The translations under genes were made by a program, and so were the position numbers. From Saprospiraceae bacterium UBA6168 (GTDB taxonomy: Bacteria; Bacteroidota; Bacteroidia; Chitinophagales; Saprospiraceae): a stretch of DNA of 64,000 nt. Where the stretch lies: contig DIUC01000039.1 of NCBI GenBank assembly GCA_002435785.1, positions 144,625 to 208,624 of the forward strand. The letters run 5' to 3'. Below the pieces are notes generated by a model. That model saw only the letters and a program-made list of their open reading frames with translations, searched no databases and was not told where the DNA came from. Within the stretch, counting starts at the first letter, position 1, and each line of letters begins with the position of its first letter. Positions 44,138 to 51,886 of this stretch are shown here, piece by piece.

Positions 44138-45313
44138 TTAGCTTTCGATTAATTTGATGAGTCCCTCTACGGCCCGCACGGCGCTGGCATCAATCGTAGC
44201 GCCCCGCTTTACCATTTCGAGTGATTTGTTGGCGGCTTCGAGCGCCTGTTTTTTCTTGCCGTTTTGCTTCAGAATTTCAGCGTAGGACATGTAATATTGG
44301 TAGTCGTTGCCTTTTTCGGCAGCCTCTTTGGCGTACTTCTCGGCGAGCTTCATGCACTTCTCGTCGGCGGCAAAGTTGTTGGCGATTTCGACCGCCATTT
44401 TGGCCAAGCCCTTTGGCTCCTCCTTGAGTGCGTCCTTGGCGTAGGCATCGCAGGCTTTCCCGAAGTTCTTTGGGTCCTTGGCGGCCTTGTGGTAGTTATA
44501 GTCTGCCTTGGCGGCAAATGCTGCGGCCTTTTCGCTGTAGTTTGCCTTCATTTTGGCCTTTGCCTCTTCCAGCAGTTCGGGCGTCTGGAACTCGATGGCT
44601 TTTTTCAAAGTATTGGTACATGCCAGCTCGATTCTATCACGCAGGGCTTGCAGTCCTTCCTGCATCCCGATTTCTTTTTGGTGCTTGATGAGCAGGTCAA
44701 AAATGCGGGAATCGGCCTCCACTGCTGCTTCAAGGATGAACTTCCGGTTGAACTCCGTGGATAGGTTGTCCTGTGTGCGCAGGTACTCGTTGGAGATGCC
44801 GAGGCTGGGCTTGCCGGATTTGTTGAGCGCCTTCACGTAGTTGTAAACCAGCTCCGGGCTGCGGTCGCCCTTTTCGTAGAGTGCAGCAAAATCAAGGCTG
44901 TAATCTATTTTACCGAGCGCCATCTCGCCTTGGCGGAGCAGGCCGCCTACGTCTTGGCCGCCCACCACTTTCTGGATGACGGCTCCATCGCTGCCAATGA
45001 AGAACAGGGTCGGAAATGCACTGACGGCATATTTGCCCCTCAGCGAAATGCCCTCGCTTTCTTCCCAGTCAATTTTGAGGTTGATGAAGTTTTTGTTGAA
45101 ATACTCGCCAACGGACTCGTCCTTGAACGTGGTGGCGGCCATGCGCTTACAGGGACCGCACCATTTGGCGTAGGCATCCATGAAGATGGGCTTGCCTGTT
45201 TTTTTGGATTCTTCCAGCGCCTCGTTGAAGCTGCCGGGAAAGAAATCTATGCCCTGGGCGCCGAGTTGGAGCGACAATACCAAGGCCATGAACAAAGAAA
45301 GAATGGATTTCAT
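44138..45313 (-). CDS. thioredoxin-domain exported protein, copy B
   Basis: The ATG at 45313 begins a signal peptide (MKSILSLFMALVLSLQLGAQ). The thioredoxin domain carries WCGPCKR (C52, C55) and VSAFPTLFFIG. The C-terminal ~250 residues are helical (KAKMKANYSEKAAAFAAKAD, KYAKEAAEKGNDYQYYMSYA). Same architecture as copy A, with clearly diverged sequence, so an old tandem duplication. Both are probably one operon transcribed B then A. Confidence 0.88.
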   Translation of the reverse strand: MKSILSLFMALVLSLQLGAQGIDFFPGSFNEALEESKKTGKPIFMDAYAKWCGPCKRMAATTFKDESVGEYFNKNFINLKIDWEESEGISLRGKYAVSAFPTLFFIGSDGAVIQKVVGGQDVGGLLRQGEMALGKIDYSLDFAALYEKGDRSPELVYNYVKALNKSGKPSLGISNEYLRTQDNLSTEFNRKFILEAAVEADSRIFDLLIKHQKEIGMQEGLQALRDRIELACTNTLKKAIEFQTPELLEEAKAKMKANYSEKAAAFAAKADYNYHKAAKDPKNFGKACDAYAKDALKEEPKGLAKMAVEIANNFAADEKCMKLAEKYAKEAAEKGNDYQYYMSYAEILKQNGKKKQALEAANKSLEMVKRGATIDASAVRAVEGLIKLIES

Positions 45314-45439
45314 GTGAAAATTGAATTTGAAATTTGAAGTGCAAAGAAACGGGTTTGGCAACTCAGTTGCCCAAAAGGCAGGCCAGCTATCCGTTTTTCA
45401 GTATTTTTTAACTTAAAAAAGAAGGCTCCTTAGCGAAGC

Positions 45440-45976
45440 TTATTCCGTCGCCGCTCCTTGCCCGGCTTCGAACTGTTTTATCAAGTCTTCCGGCTTCACG
45501 TTGATGACGGAAAGCAGTTGTTTCACTTGCGCTGTGAGAAAGGTGTCGTTGGGGTAGGCCGTGAGAAATTTTTTGTAATACTTGGAGGCCATCACGGGGT
45601 CGTGCAGTTCGCTGTCGAAGGTAAAGCCTTGCTGGAAAAGTGCCAATGGTGCCTTTTGGTGCTTGCCATAATCCCGCCAAACCTGTCCCCAAAGCTCCAC
45701 CGCCATGCCATACTCCCGTATGCCCTTTGCCGTATCGCCTGCCCGGAAAAGCAGCGAAGGCGTTAGGGTGTCCTGCGGATATTGCTGTCCGTAGGCCGTC
45801 GTCTTCTCAATCAATTGGAGGGCTGATTCCTTGTCTTTGTTGGCATCGCCAGCCTTGAGCAGGACTTGCTCCAGGGCCGTGATTTCGTTGAGCAGTTTTT
45901 CTTGGGCGGGATTTCGCCCCGGCTCACAAGCAAGAAAGAGGAGGGAAGTGAGCAAAAAAACGGGAAACTTCTTCAT
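45440..45976 (-). CDS. TPR-like lipoprotein
   Basis: The ATG at 45976 is preferred (178 residues) because it begins a lipoprotein leader (MKKFPVFLLTSLLFLAC). The mature part is helical with repeat-like units (LIEKTTAYGQQYPQDTLTPS, LLFRAGDTAKGIREYGMAVE, YKKFLTAYPNDTF), similar to the tetratricopeptide region of outer-membrane assembly lipoproteins. Partner unknown. It is followed after 126 bp by the thioredoxin pair. Confidence 0.8.
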   Translation of the reverse strand: MKKFPVFLLTSLLFLACEPGRNPAQEKLLNEITALEQVLLKAGDANKDKESALQLIEKTTAYGQQYPQDTLTPSLLFRAGDTAKGIREYGMAVELWGQVWRDYGKHQKAPLALFQQGFTFDSELHDPVMASKYYKKFLTAYPNDTFLTAQVKQLLSVINVKPEDLIKQFEAGQGAATE

Positions 45977-46018
45977 GATTTTTTTTTGGCAAAAATACCA
46001 AATCAAGCAGACACCTGT

Positions 46019-46993
46019 TCATATCGCCATAATCGGCAGCAATTTATGCTTGGCCAGCGTCACCTTGGTCGTCTCAAAATCTTTGGTGATGCCCAGAAGA
46101 AAGCCACCGCCGCCTGCGCCGCAGACTTTCAGCTTGAACAAATCGCCTTCCAGCCCCAACTTCCACAGGGGGTGAAACTTCGGGGGAATCAACCTTGGCA
46201 AGAACCTCAACTGGAACAAGCCAATATTATGAACCTGCCCGAAAAGCCGCTTACCATCGCCGTCTAAGAAAGCGTCAATCGCCTTGTCCACATCAAGGTT
46301 GAGGGACATTTGGCAGCGTGCCTTAAATGTAATCCCTTCCATTTTTTTCAAAAAATAGTCAATGAACTCCGCAGCGTTTCTCGGCTTCCCGGTGTCCAAC
46401 AAGAAGATGGTATGGCTGCCTTTCGGTGGCAATTGGGCGTTGTCTAGCCAACAAAAACTTTTTGGCAAGGCTGCCAGTGTTACGTTTCCACTTGGCCCGC
46501 CGAGCAGCACCGGTTTTTGCAAAAAACAAATCAGCGGGTCGGTGCCGCTGCTCGTGCCATGAAAAAACGCCTCCATTTGCGCAAGCGCCTGTTTCAATTC
46601 CGAGAGCGAACTATCCTCTATGTCCCAATTGCCAATTCCCCAATTTACTGGCGTGAATCTTCGATTTCCTAAAACCGCCGCCACCAGTGCCCCTGAACTC
46701 CCCGCCCCATAGCCCGTCGGGATATTCGACTCGAAGACAAGCCCCTTGGCCAACTCCTGCTTAAAAGCTGCCGTATCAAGTTGCGCCAGCAGTTGGCCCC
46801 GCTGTTGCAGTTGTTCGAGGTAGTAGGCTAATTGGGGCAGTTTCATCTGCCGGGCGGCAAGCTCGTCGGGGCCAAGGTGCGGGGCATACGCCCATTTGCC
46901 CGAAAACAACGGCAACGGCAAGGCCAGTGCACGTGAGCCAACGTTGACAGTGTGCTCACCAAGAAGGAGAAGTTTGGCTGGATAGTTTTTCAT
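46019..46993 (-). CDS. GHMP kinase (mevalonate kinase-like)
   Basis: This 324-residue protein has the GHMP start KLLLLGEHTVNVGSRALALP and the ATP-binding glycine motif NIPTGYGAGSSGALVAAV. It also has GTSSGTDPLICF with the catalytic aspartate region and a C-terminal KVCGAGGGGFLLGI motif. The family phosphorylates small molecules such as mevalonate, homoserine or galactose. Similarity is closest to mevalonate-pathway kinases; polyprenyl synthase at 53.6 kb is consistent but not linked. The 5' region overlaps the promoter zone of the divergent quinone reductase. Confidence 0.88.
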   Translation of the reverse strand: MKNYPAKLLLLGEHTVNVGSRALALPLPLFSGKWAYAPHLGPDELAARQMKLPQLAYYLEQLQQRGQLLAQLDTAAFKQELAKGLVFESNIPTGYGAGSSGALVAAVLGNRRFTPVNWGIGNWDIEDSSLSELKQALAQMEAFFHGTSSGTDPLICFLQKPVLLGGPSGNVTLAALPKSFCWLDNAQLPPKGSHTIFLLDTGKPRNAAEFIDYFLKKMEGITFKARCQMSLNLDVDKAIDAFLDGDGKRLFGQVHNIGLFQLRFLPRLIPPKFHPLWKLGLEGDLFKLKVCGAGGGGFLLGITKDFETTKVTLAKHKLLPIMAI

Positions 46994-47012
46994 TCGACAA
47001 AAACTGAAAAAG

Positions 47013-47020
47013 CAAAGGTA
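47013..47020 (-). promoter_or_regulatory. -7 promoter element of the GHMP kinase gene
   Basis: Minus-strand TACCTTTG, 19 bp upstream of the ATG at 46993. Confidence 0.6.
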
Positions 47021-47039
47021 AAAGTCTGGCGGGTTCTGC

Positions 47040-47047
47040 TACTTTTG
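47040..47047 (+). promoter_or_regulatory. -7 promoter element of the quinone reductase gene
   Basis: TACTTTTG, 33 bp upstream of the ATG at 47081. It is back to back with the GHMP kinase promoter. Confidence 0.6.
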
Positions 47048-47080
47048 CTTTTCCGACAAACACTTTTTAGCTAAAAAATA

Positions 47081-48094
47081 ATGCAACGAAAATCCTATCG
47101 CCTGAAGGCCGGCAACATCAACAACCTCAAGCTCGTGACCGATGAACTGCCCGACCCCGGCCCCAACGAGGTGACGGTAGAGGTGAAGGCCATCGGCCTC
47201 AACTTCGCCGATGTGTCCGTCATACTTGGCTTGTACAGTGCCACGCCCAAGGGGCAGTTCACGCCAGGGCTGGAGGTGTCGGGCATAGTGACGAAGGTGG
47301 GCAGCAGCGTGACCACCGTGCGCACTGGCGACCGTGTGATGGCGGTCTGCCGCTTCGGGGGGTATGCCACGCACCTGAACATGGATGCCAAGTACGCCAT
47401 GCCCATCCCCGCCGACTGGTCGTTCGAGGAGGGGGCGGCGTACCTCGTGCAGGTGCTCACGGCCTACTACGCCCTGCGCCCGCTCGGCAATTTGCAGCCG
47501 GGCCAAACGGTGCTCATCCATAGCGCTGCGGGCGGTACGGGCATATTCGCCAACCGGCTGGCCAAGAAAATGGGCGCTACCACCATCGGCACGGTAGGCA
47601 GCACGGCCAAGCTCGACCTGCTGCGGGAGGAGGGCGTGGACTTCCCCATCGTTCGGGACGAAAACTTTTTCCAAAGCCTCGACAAAGTGCTTAAAGACAG
47701 GGAGTTGAACTTGGTTTTGGAGACCAACAACGGCAAGCTGCTCATGGGCGACTTCAAGCGGCTGGCCCCGATGGGGAGGAGCATCGTTTATAGCGCCGCC
47801 GAGTTCGTGACGCACGGCAACCGCCCCAACCTCCTTAAAATCATCTGGATGTTCTTGCGTCGGCCAAAGATTGACCCGATGAAACTGACCGATGGCAACC
47901 GGGGCATGTTGGGCTTCAACCTCATTTACCTGTACGAAAAATCGCACTTGCTCCAGCAGTATGTGCAAGAGATTAAGGAACTGAACATTGGCAAACCAAG
48001 GGTAGGCCATGTGCTCAGTTTTGACAAGTTGCCGGAGGCAGTTCGGCTGCTACAATCGGGGAAAACAATGGGAAAAGTTGTTGTAAAAATCTAA
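47081..48094 (+). CDS. MDR family oxidoreductase (quinone oxidoreductase / VAT1-like)
   Basis: This 337-residue protein has a GroES-like N-terminal domain (LNFADVSVILGLY, FTPGLEVSGIVTKVG) and a Rossmann domain with the NADPH motif HSAAGGTGIFANRLAKKMGA. The zinc ligands of alcohol dehydrogenases are absent, which fits zeta-crystallin or VAT1-like reductases that reduce quinones or enones with NADPH. It is followed 6 bp later by a small gene and a GNAT gene, so the three are probably one operon. Confidence 0.9.
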   Translation: MQRKSYRLKAGNINNLKLVTDELPDPGPNEVTVEVKAIGLNFADVSVILGLYSATPKGQFTPGLEVSGIVTKVGSSVTTVRTGDRVMAVCRFGGYATHLNMDAKYAMPIPADWSFEEGAAYLVQVLTAYYALRPLGNLQPGQTVLIHSAAGGTGIFANRLAKKMGATTIGTVGSTAKLDLLREEGVDFPIVRDENFFQSLDKVLKDRELNLVLETNNGKLLMGDFKRLAPMGRSIVYSAAEFVTHGNRPNLLKIIWMFLRRPKIDPMKLTDGNRGMLGFNLIYLYEKSHLLQQYVQEIKELNIGKPRVGHVLSFDKLPEAVRLLQSGKTMGKVVVKI

Positions 48095-48100
48095 TAAACA

Positions 48101-48349
48101 ATGAGTTATAAAACCGTCTTCGTAGATGCCGCAATGGTGAAAAGCAAATCTACTTGGGGAGTTTCCTTGGAAGAACCCAACGGGGACCAGTTTGCCCGTG
48201 ACATCCAAGCGACTGTTCTGGAAAATGACTTAGCAGGTTTTGAACTAATACAATCCATGCCCGTTACATCGTCCAAAACTATTTCAGGTGCCTACGCCTA
48301 CTCGTTCACGTCTGGCGTAATTTTGATTTTCAAACAGAGAAATCCATGA
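48101..48349 (+). CDS. small DUF4177-like protein
   Basis: This 82-residue protein (YKTVFVDAAMVKSKSTWG ... GFELIQSMPV ... AYSFTSGVILIFKQ) has the beta-alpha-beta rhythm of DUF4177-type small proteins, in which a GWELV-like core is followed by a long strand. The family match is tentative. It sits between and nearly touches both neighbours, and its stop overlaps the GNAT start by 4 bp, good evidence that it is expressed. Confidence 0.75.
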   Translation: MSYKTVFVDAAMVKSKSTWGVSLEEPNGDQFARDIQATVLENDLAGFELIQSMPVTSSKTISGAYAYSFTSGVILIFKQRNP

Positions 48350-48792
48350 TATCCTTCCGCTGCAAACCCTTTTACGACCTGACTGCCATCCAGCTTTACG
48401 GCATCATGGCACTGCGCCAAGAGGTGTTCATCGTCGAGCAAAACTGTGCCTACCTTGATGCCGACGGCAAAGACCTCAAGGGCTACCACCTCACCGGCCA
48501 TGACGACGACGGCAAGTTGGTGGCCTACGCCCGTTTGTTGCCCAAAGGGGTTTCTTATGAGAATTTTGTCTCCATTGGGCGCATCGCCACTTCCCCCTTG
48601 GTGCGGGGTACAGGTGCTGGGCAGCAGTTGATGAAGGAAGCACTGAACAGCATGGAAGAGCTATTCTCCGGCGAAAGCATCAAAATCAGCGGACAGAGCT
48701 ACCTGCGGAATTTTTATGAAAGCTTCGGCTTCGTCGTGAGCGGCGAGGAGTACATGGAGGACGATATTCCGCACTTGCCAATGGTAAGGTGA
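48346..48792 (+). CDS. ElaA-like GNAT acetyltransferase
   Basis: This 148-residue protein matches the ElaA branch of GNAT: LYGIMALRQEVFIVEQNCAY, LDADGKDLKGYHL, then the acetyl-CoA loop IGRIATSPLVRGTGAGQQLM, and ISGQSYLRNFYESFGFVVSG. The acceptor substrate is unknown. It is coupled to the upstream small gene by an ATGA overlap. Confidence 0.92.
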   Translation: MISFRCKPFYDLTAIQLYGIMALRQEVFIVEQNCAYLDADGKDLKGYHLTGHDDDGKLVAYARLLPKGVSYENFVSIGRIATSPLVRGTGAGQQLMKEALNSMEELFSGESIKISGQSYLRNFYESFGFVVSGEEYMEDDIPHLPMVR

Positions 48793-48862
48793 TTTCGATT
48801 TACGATTGGTTAGTAGCTAACCCGTTGATTTTTAGCGGATTGGATAAATCATCATTCGTCAA

Positions 48863-50014
48863 TCAAAAAACTCCCAGCTTCTTCAGCACCACATCCACCT
48901 CGTCCGGGGTGTTGACGTTCATCAGCACATCAGGGTTTGGCGCATCGAGCACTTGCACGGGGGAATTGATGAGCACCTTGCGGGGGCAGGAATAGCCCTG
49001 TGCCAGAAATTGCAGCAAAATGGGGTAGCTCCTCGGCTCCCAAATGGCCACCAACGGTTCTGGGAACCCGCTCTCTGGGCTGCGGTAGGCCGTGGCAATG
49101 GCCGAGGGGTTGCGGTGGCTGACGAGGTGGCGCAGCGCCGCTTCGTCGAGCAGAGGTAGGTCGCAGGCCACTACCAGCCAAGCACTGTCCGGCTGCTGCC
49201 GAAAGGCAGAAAGCAATGCCCCCATCGGCCCCAAACCCAAAAAGGTGTCGGGCAGCACGTCATGGGTATAGACCAGCTCGCCAGCTTGTTCGGGACGGCA
49301 GGAGAGCTTCGTCTTGTGGCAAACTTTTTCCAGCAACTCAATCATCACGTCCCGCTGCGGCTTGTCGTGGTACTGCAATACACTCTTGTCGGTGCCCATG
49401 CGGCGGCTCTTGCCCCCGGCCAGCACGAGGCCGTTCAACGGCGGTAGGACGTGTTTCAGTCCTTTTACAAAAAATGATTGAATCGCTTGAAAATCAGCGA
49501 GTTGCAACACAGGTATCTTGTCGAAGTGCTTCAAGTTTTCTTTCAAAAAGTCAAACGGTTGCATCGCCGGGTCGGTGAGCAAAATTAACTGCACATCAGT
49601 CAGGCGGTCGAGCTTCCGATGCAGCGAGTCCGCTTTTTTTGGGTCAATGACCACCACTTGCTTTTTCGCTTCGAAATGGTTGCCGTTTACCAGCACAATA
49701 TCCATTTCGTTGAACAACGGACGGAACTGCCACTGCGTCGGCTTGCCCTTGAAGTCGAGGCGGTTGTACTCGATTTTGTCGGTGAACTCCAACATGGCAC
49801 CGTTCTCCAATTGCGAACTGCCAACCGAGGAACTGCCTACTTCTTTGTGGTCGGCATCCACATAGCCAATTTTCCATTGAGTTGAAAATGCGTCGCAAAG
49901 CTGCTTGGCCAACCCCTTGATAGCTCCGCAATCCGTACCGAGGATGGCCCACTCGTTCCGGCCAAAATTGCCGAGTGAGGGCTTGGCAATGTCATCGTGT
50001 TTCTTGTGCTTCAT
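48863..50014 (-). CDS. mobA: MobA-type molybdopterin guanylyltransferase with degenerate N-terminal domain
   Basis: The ATG at 50014 gives 383 residues. The C-terminal half (about 198-383) is MobA: LNGLVLAGGKSRRMGTDKSV, LGLGPMGALLSAFRQ, AWLVVACDLPLLDE. It transfers GMP to molybdopterin. The N-terminal ~190 residues start WAILGTDCGAIKGLAKQLCD, placed like a MobB P-loop domain, but the GxxGxGK(S/T) motif is destroyed, so nucleotide binding there is unlikely. Downstream of moaC on the same strand. Confidence 0.87.
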   Translation of the reverse strand: MKHKKHDDIAKPSLGNFGRNEWAILGTDCGAIKGLAKQLCDAFSTQWKIGYVDADHKEVGSSSVGSSQLENGAMLEFTDKIEYNRLDFKGKPTQWQFRPLFNEMDIVLVNGNHFEAKKQVVVIDPKKADSLHRKLDRLTDVQLILLTDPAMQPFDFLKENLKHFDKIPVLQLADFQAIQSFFVKGLKHVLPPLNGLVLAGGKSRRMGTDKSVLQYHDKPQRDVMIELLEKVCHKTKLSCRPEQAGELVYTHDVLPDTFLGLGPMGALLSAFRQQPDSAWLVVACDLPLLDEAALRHLVSHRNPSAIATAYRSPESGFPEPLVAIWEPRSYPILLQFLAQGYSCPRKVLINSPVQVLDAPNPDVLMNVNTPDEVDVVLKKLGVF

Positions 50015-50111
50015 TTCTCTTTGGTTGATAATTTTGATACAGGTTTGTAGCGATTGATACGAGGCGTCGTCATGCGAGAAATCAACCATTCTCAACTTTC
50101 ATAAACCATTC

Positions 50112-50591
50112 TCAACCCCTTTTAAAATCCTTCTTTCCTCCCGTCTTCGACACCAGCATGGTCTCTTTGATGACGATGTTGTGCGACATGGCCTTGCACA
50201 TATCATATATGGTGAGCGCCGCCACCGAGGCACCAGTGAGTGCTTCCATTTCCACGCCCGTCTTGCCAGTGAGGCTGGCCTCGCACTCGATGACGACCTC
50301 CCGGTGCTCGTTCAGGGCAATGTGCACTTGGCAGTTTTCGAGGCCAAGTGGGTGGCAGAGTGGGATGAGCTCGCCCGTGCGCTTGGCGGCCATCACGCCA
50401 GCGATGATGGCCGTCTGGAACACGGGGCCTTTTTTCGAGTGGATGTCGTCATTGGCAAAATGCTGCAAAATCACTTCGTCCAGCACCACGGTACTTCGGG
50501 CGATGGCAGTGCGGCGGGTGAGCGGTTTTGCCCCCACGTCCACCATGGAGGGGTTGCCTGTGGCATCGAGATGAGTGAAGTTTTTTGACAT
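50112..50591 (-). CDS. moaC: cyclic pyranopterin monophosphate synthase MoaC
   Basis: The ATG at 50591 (159 residues) is chosen because MoaC begins FTHLDATGNPSMVDVGAKP. Other conserved text is GVMAAKRTGELIPLCHPL, the LTGKTGVEMEALTGASVAAL active-site region, and TIYDMCKAMSHNIVIKE. With MoaA it makes cyclic pyranopterin monophosphate in molybdenum cofactor synthesis. It precedes mobA by 97 bp, so this is a small cofactor operon. moaA and the rest are not in the window. Confidence 0.95.
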   Translation of the reverse strand: MSKNFTHLDATGNPSMVDVGAKPLTRRTAIARSTVVLDEVILQHFANDDIHSKKGPVFQTAIIAGVMAAKRTGELIPLCHPLGLENCQVHIALNEHREVVIECEASLTGKTGVEMEALTGASVAALTIYDMCKAMSHNIVIKETMLVSKTGGKKDFKRG

Positions 50592-50617
50592 AAAAAGGGA
50601 CGGCGTTGAGCCGCTGG

Positions 50618-50625
50618 CAAAGTTA
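50618..50625 (-). promoter_or_regulatory. -7 promoter element of moaC
   Basis: Minus-strand TAACTTTG, 26 bp upstream of the moaC ATG, immediately next to a long inverted repeat. No molybdenum riboswitch was recognised in the short leader. Confidence 0.55.
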
Positions 50626-50784
50626 GGAACGGGGAAATGATAAGTTATCGGTTTTGGGTAGGCTATTTTTGTTTTGGGTGGGTTTTGAAAATGTGAGCAT
50701 AGTGGGGCTATTTGAACATTTTCAAAAGCCGCCCAAGGCAAAAAGGGTCAGCCAAAAGCGACAAGTTATCATTTCCCCCGTTCC
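50626..50784. repeat. 159-bp imperfect inverted repeat between moaC and purQ
   Basis: Left arm 50626-50694 begins GGAACGGGGAAATGATAAGT and right arm 50716-50784 is its imperfect complement with about three matches in four. The best matches are at both tips and at the TTTTGAAAATGT inner ends. The 21-nt loop is GAGCATAG...TTTGA. The rest of 50785-50991 contains the probable purQ promoter TACTTTTG (50878-50885) and short GACGTTAGA repeats. Confidence 0.75.
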
Positions 50785-50877
50785 TCAGTGCATGTTTTGG
50801 CTGCAATTTTGCCAAAAATCACCCATTCTTCAAGTATTTTAGCGATTCAGCACCGCTTTTTGCGCATGGTTTTTACC

Positions 50878-50885
50878 TACTTTTG
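50878..50885 (+). promoter_or_regulatory. -7 promoter element of purQ
   Basis: TACTTTTG, 106 bp upstream of the purQ ATG, giving an unusually long leader compared with neighbours. The leader contains GACGTTAGA-type imperfect repeats. Confidence 0.45.
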
Positions 50886-50991
50886 CTGCTCAAAAAAGAC
50901 GTTAGACAGGAGACGTTAGACTTTAGGCAGTCCGCCACAGAAAAAATCTATTGTCTAAAGTCTATCATCCAATGTCTCAAAAAGCAGCAAC

Positions 50992-51693
50992 ATGAAAATT
51001 GGTGTAGTCATTTTTCCGGGTTCCAATTGCGACCACGACATGCTCCATGTATTGGGGAACGTGATGCAGCAAGAAGTGGTAGCGCTTTGGCACAAAGACA
51101 GCCAGCTACCGTCCGACCTCGACTGTGTAGTGCTTCCGGGCGGTTTTTCTTACGGGGACTATCTTCGCTGCGGGGCCATCGCCCGCTTTTCACCGCTGAT
51201 GGGTGCTGTGATTGAGTTTGCCAACAGTGGCGGCTATGTGTTCGGCATTTGCAACGGCTTCCAGATACTTTGCGAAGCGGGATTGCTACCGGGCGTTTTG
51301 CTGCGCAACGACCGCCAGCAGTTCATTTGCCGCAATATCTGGCTGCGCTCCATGACCCGCAACTCTGCCATCACTTCCCGAATTGATTCTCAGGCGGTAC
51401 TAAAAATCCCCATTGCCCATGCGGAGGGCCGCTACTATGCCGATGATGCCACGCTTGCGGAACTGGAAGCCAACGACCAGATTTTGTTCAAATATTGTTC
51501 ACCATCTGGCGAAATCTCGCTGGAGGCCAACCCGAACGGCGCACTGCGCAACATTGCAGGCATTTGCAACCGTGGCCGCAACGTGTTCGGCATGATGCCC
51601 CACCCAGAGCGGGCCTCTGAGGAAGTGCTCGGCAACGCAGACGGTCGCATTCTGTTTGAGTCGCTGGTGCAGGCCGTCGAAGTGGCGGTTTGA
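50992..51693 (+). CDS. purQ: phosphoribosylformylglycinamidine synthase subunit PurQ
   Basis: This 233-residue class I glutamine amidotransferase has VVIFPGSNCDHDMLHVLGN at the start, VLPGGFSYGDYLRCGAIA as oxyanion region, and the nucleophile elbow FGICNGFQILCEAGLLPG. The late catalytic His/Glu are in MMPHPERASEE. It supplies ammonia from glutamine for the fourth step of purine synthesis, together with PurL and PurS, which are not in the window. Confidence 0.96.
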   Translation: MKIGVVIFPGSNCDHDMLHVLGNVMQQEVVALWHKDSQLPSDLDCVVLPGGFSYGDYLRCGAIARFSPLMGAVIEFANSGGYVFGICNGFQILCEAGLLPGVLLRNDRQQFICRNIWLRSMTRNSAITSRIDSQAVLKIPIAHAEGRYYADDATLAELEANDQILFKYCSPSGEISLEANPNGALRNIAGICNRGRNVFGMMPHPERASEEVLGNADGRILFESLVQAVEVAV

Positions 51694-51886
51694 TATTAGT
51701 TTTGAATAAAATTTGTTGGAGAATCCAACTTTCCTGTAATTTTGAAAAAAATATAAACTGTTCAGCGCTTTTGGCCTGAACTTGGATTAGCGAACGAACC
51801 TACAATTCCAACATTCAAATTGTTGAACCTGAACGCATTACATTTACTGATTTTTTACTGACAACAACCTTAAACGCAACTGTAAC

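Noticed and set aside
50592..50617. molybdenum cofactor riboswitch before moaC
   Set aside because: Only ~26 bp separate the promoter element from the start codon, too short for the known Moco RNA fold.
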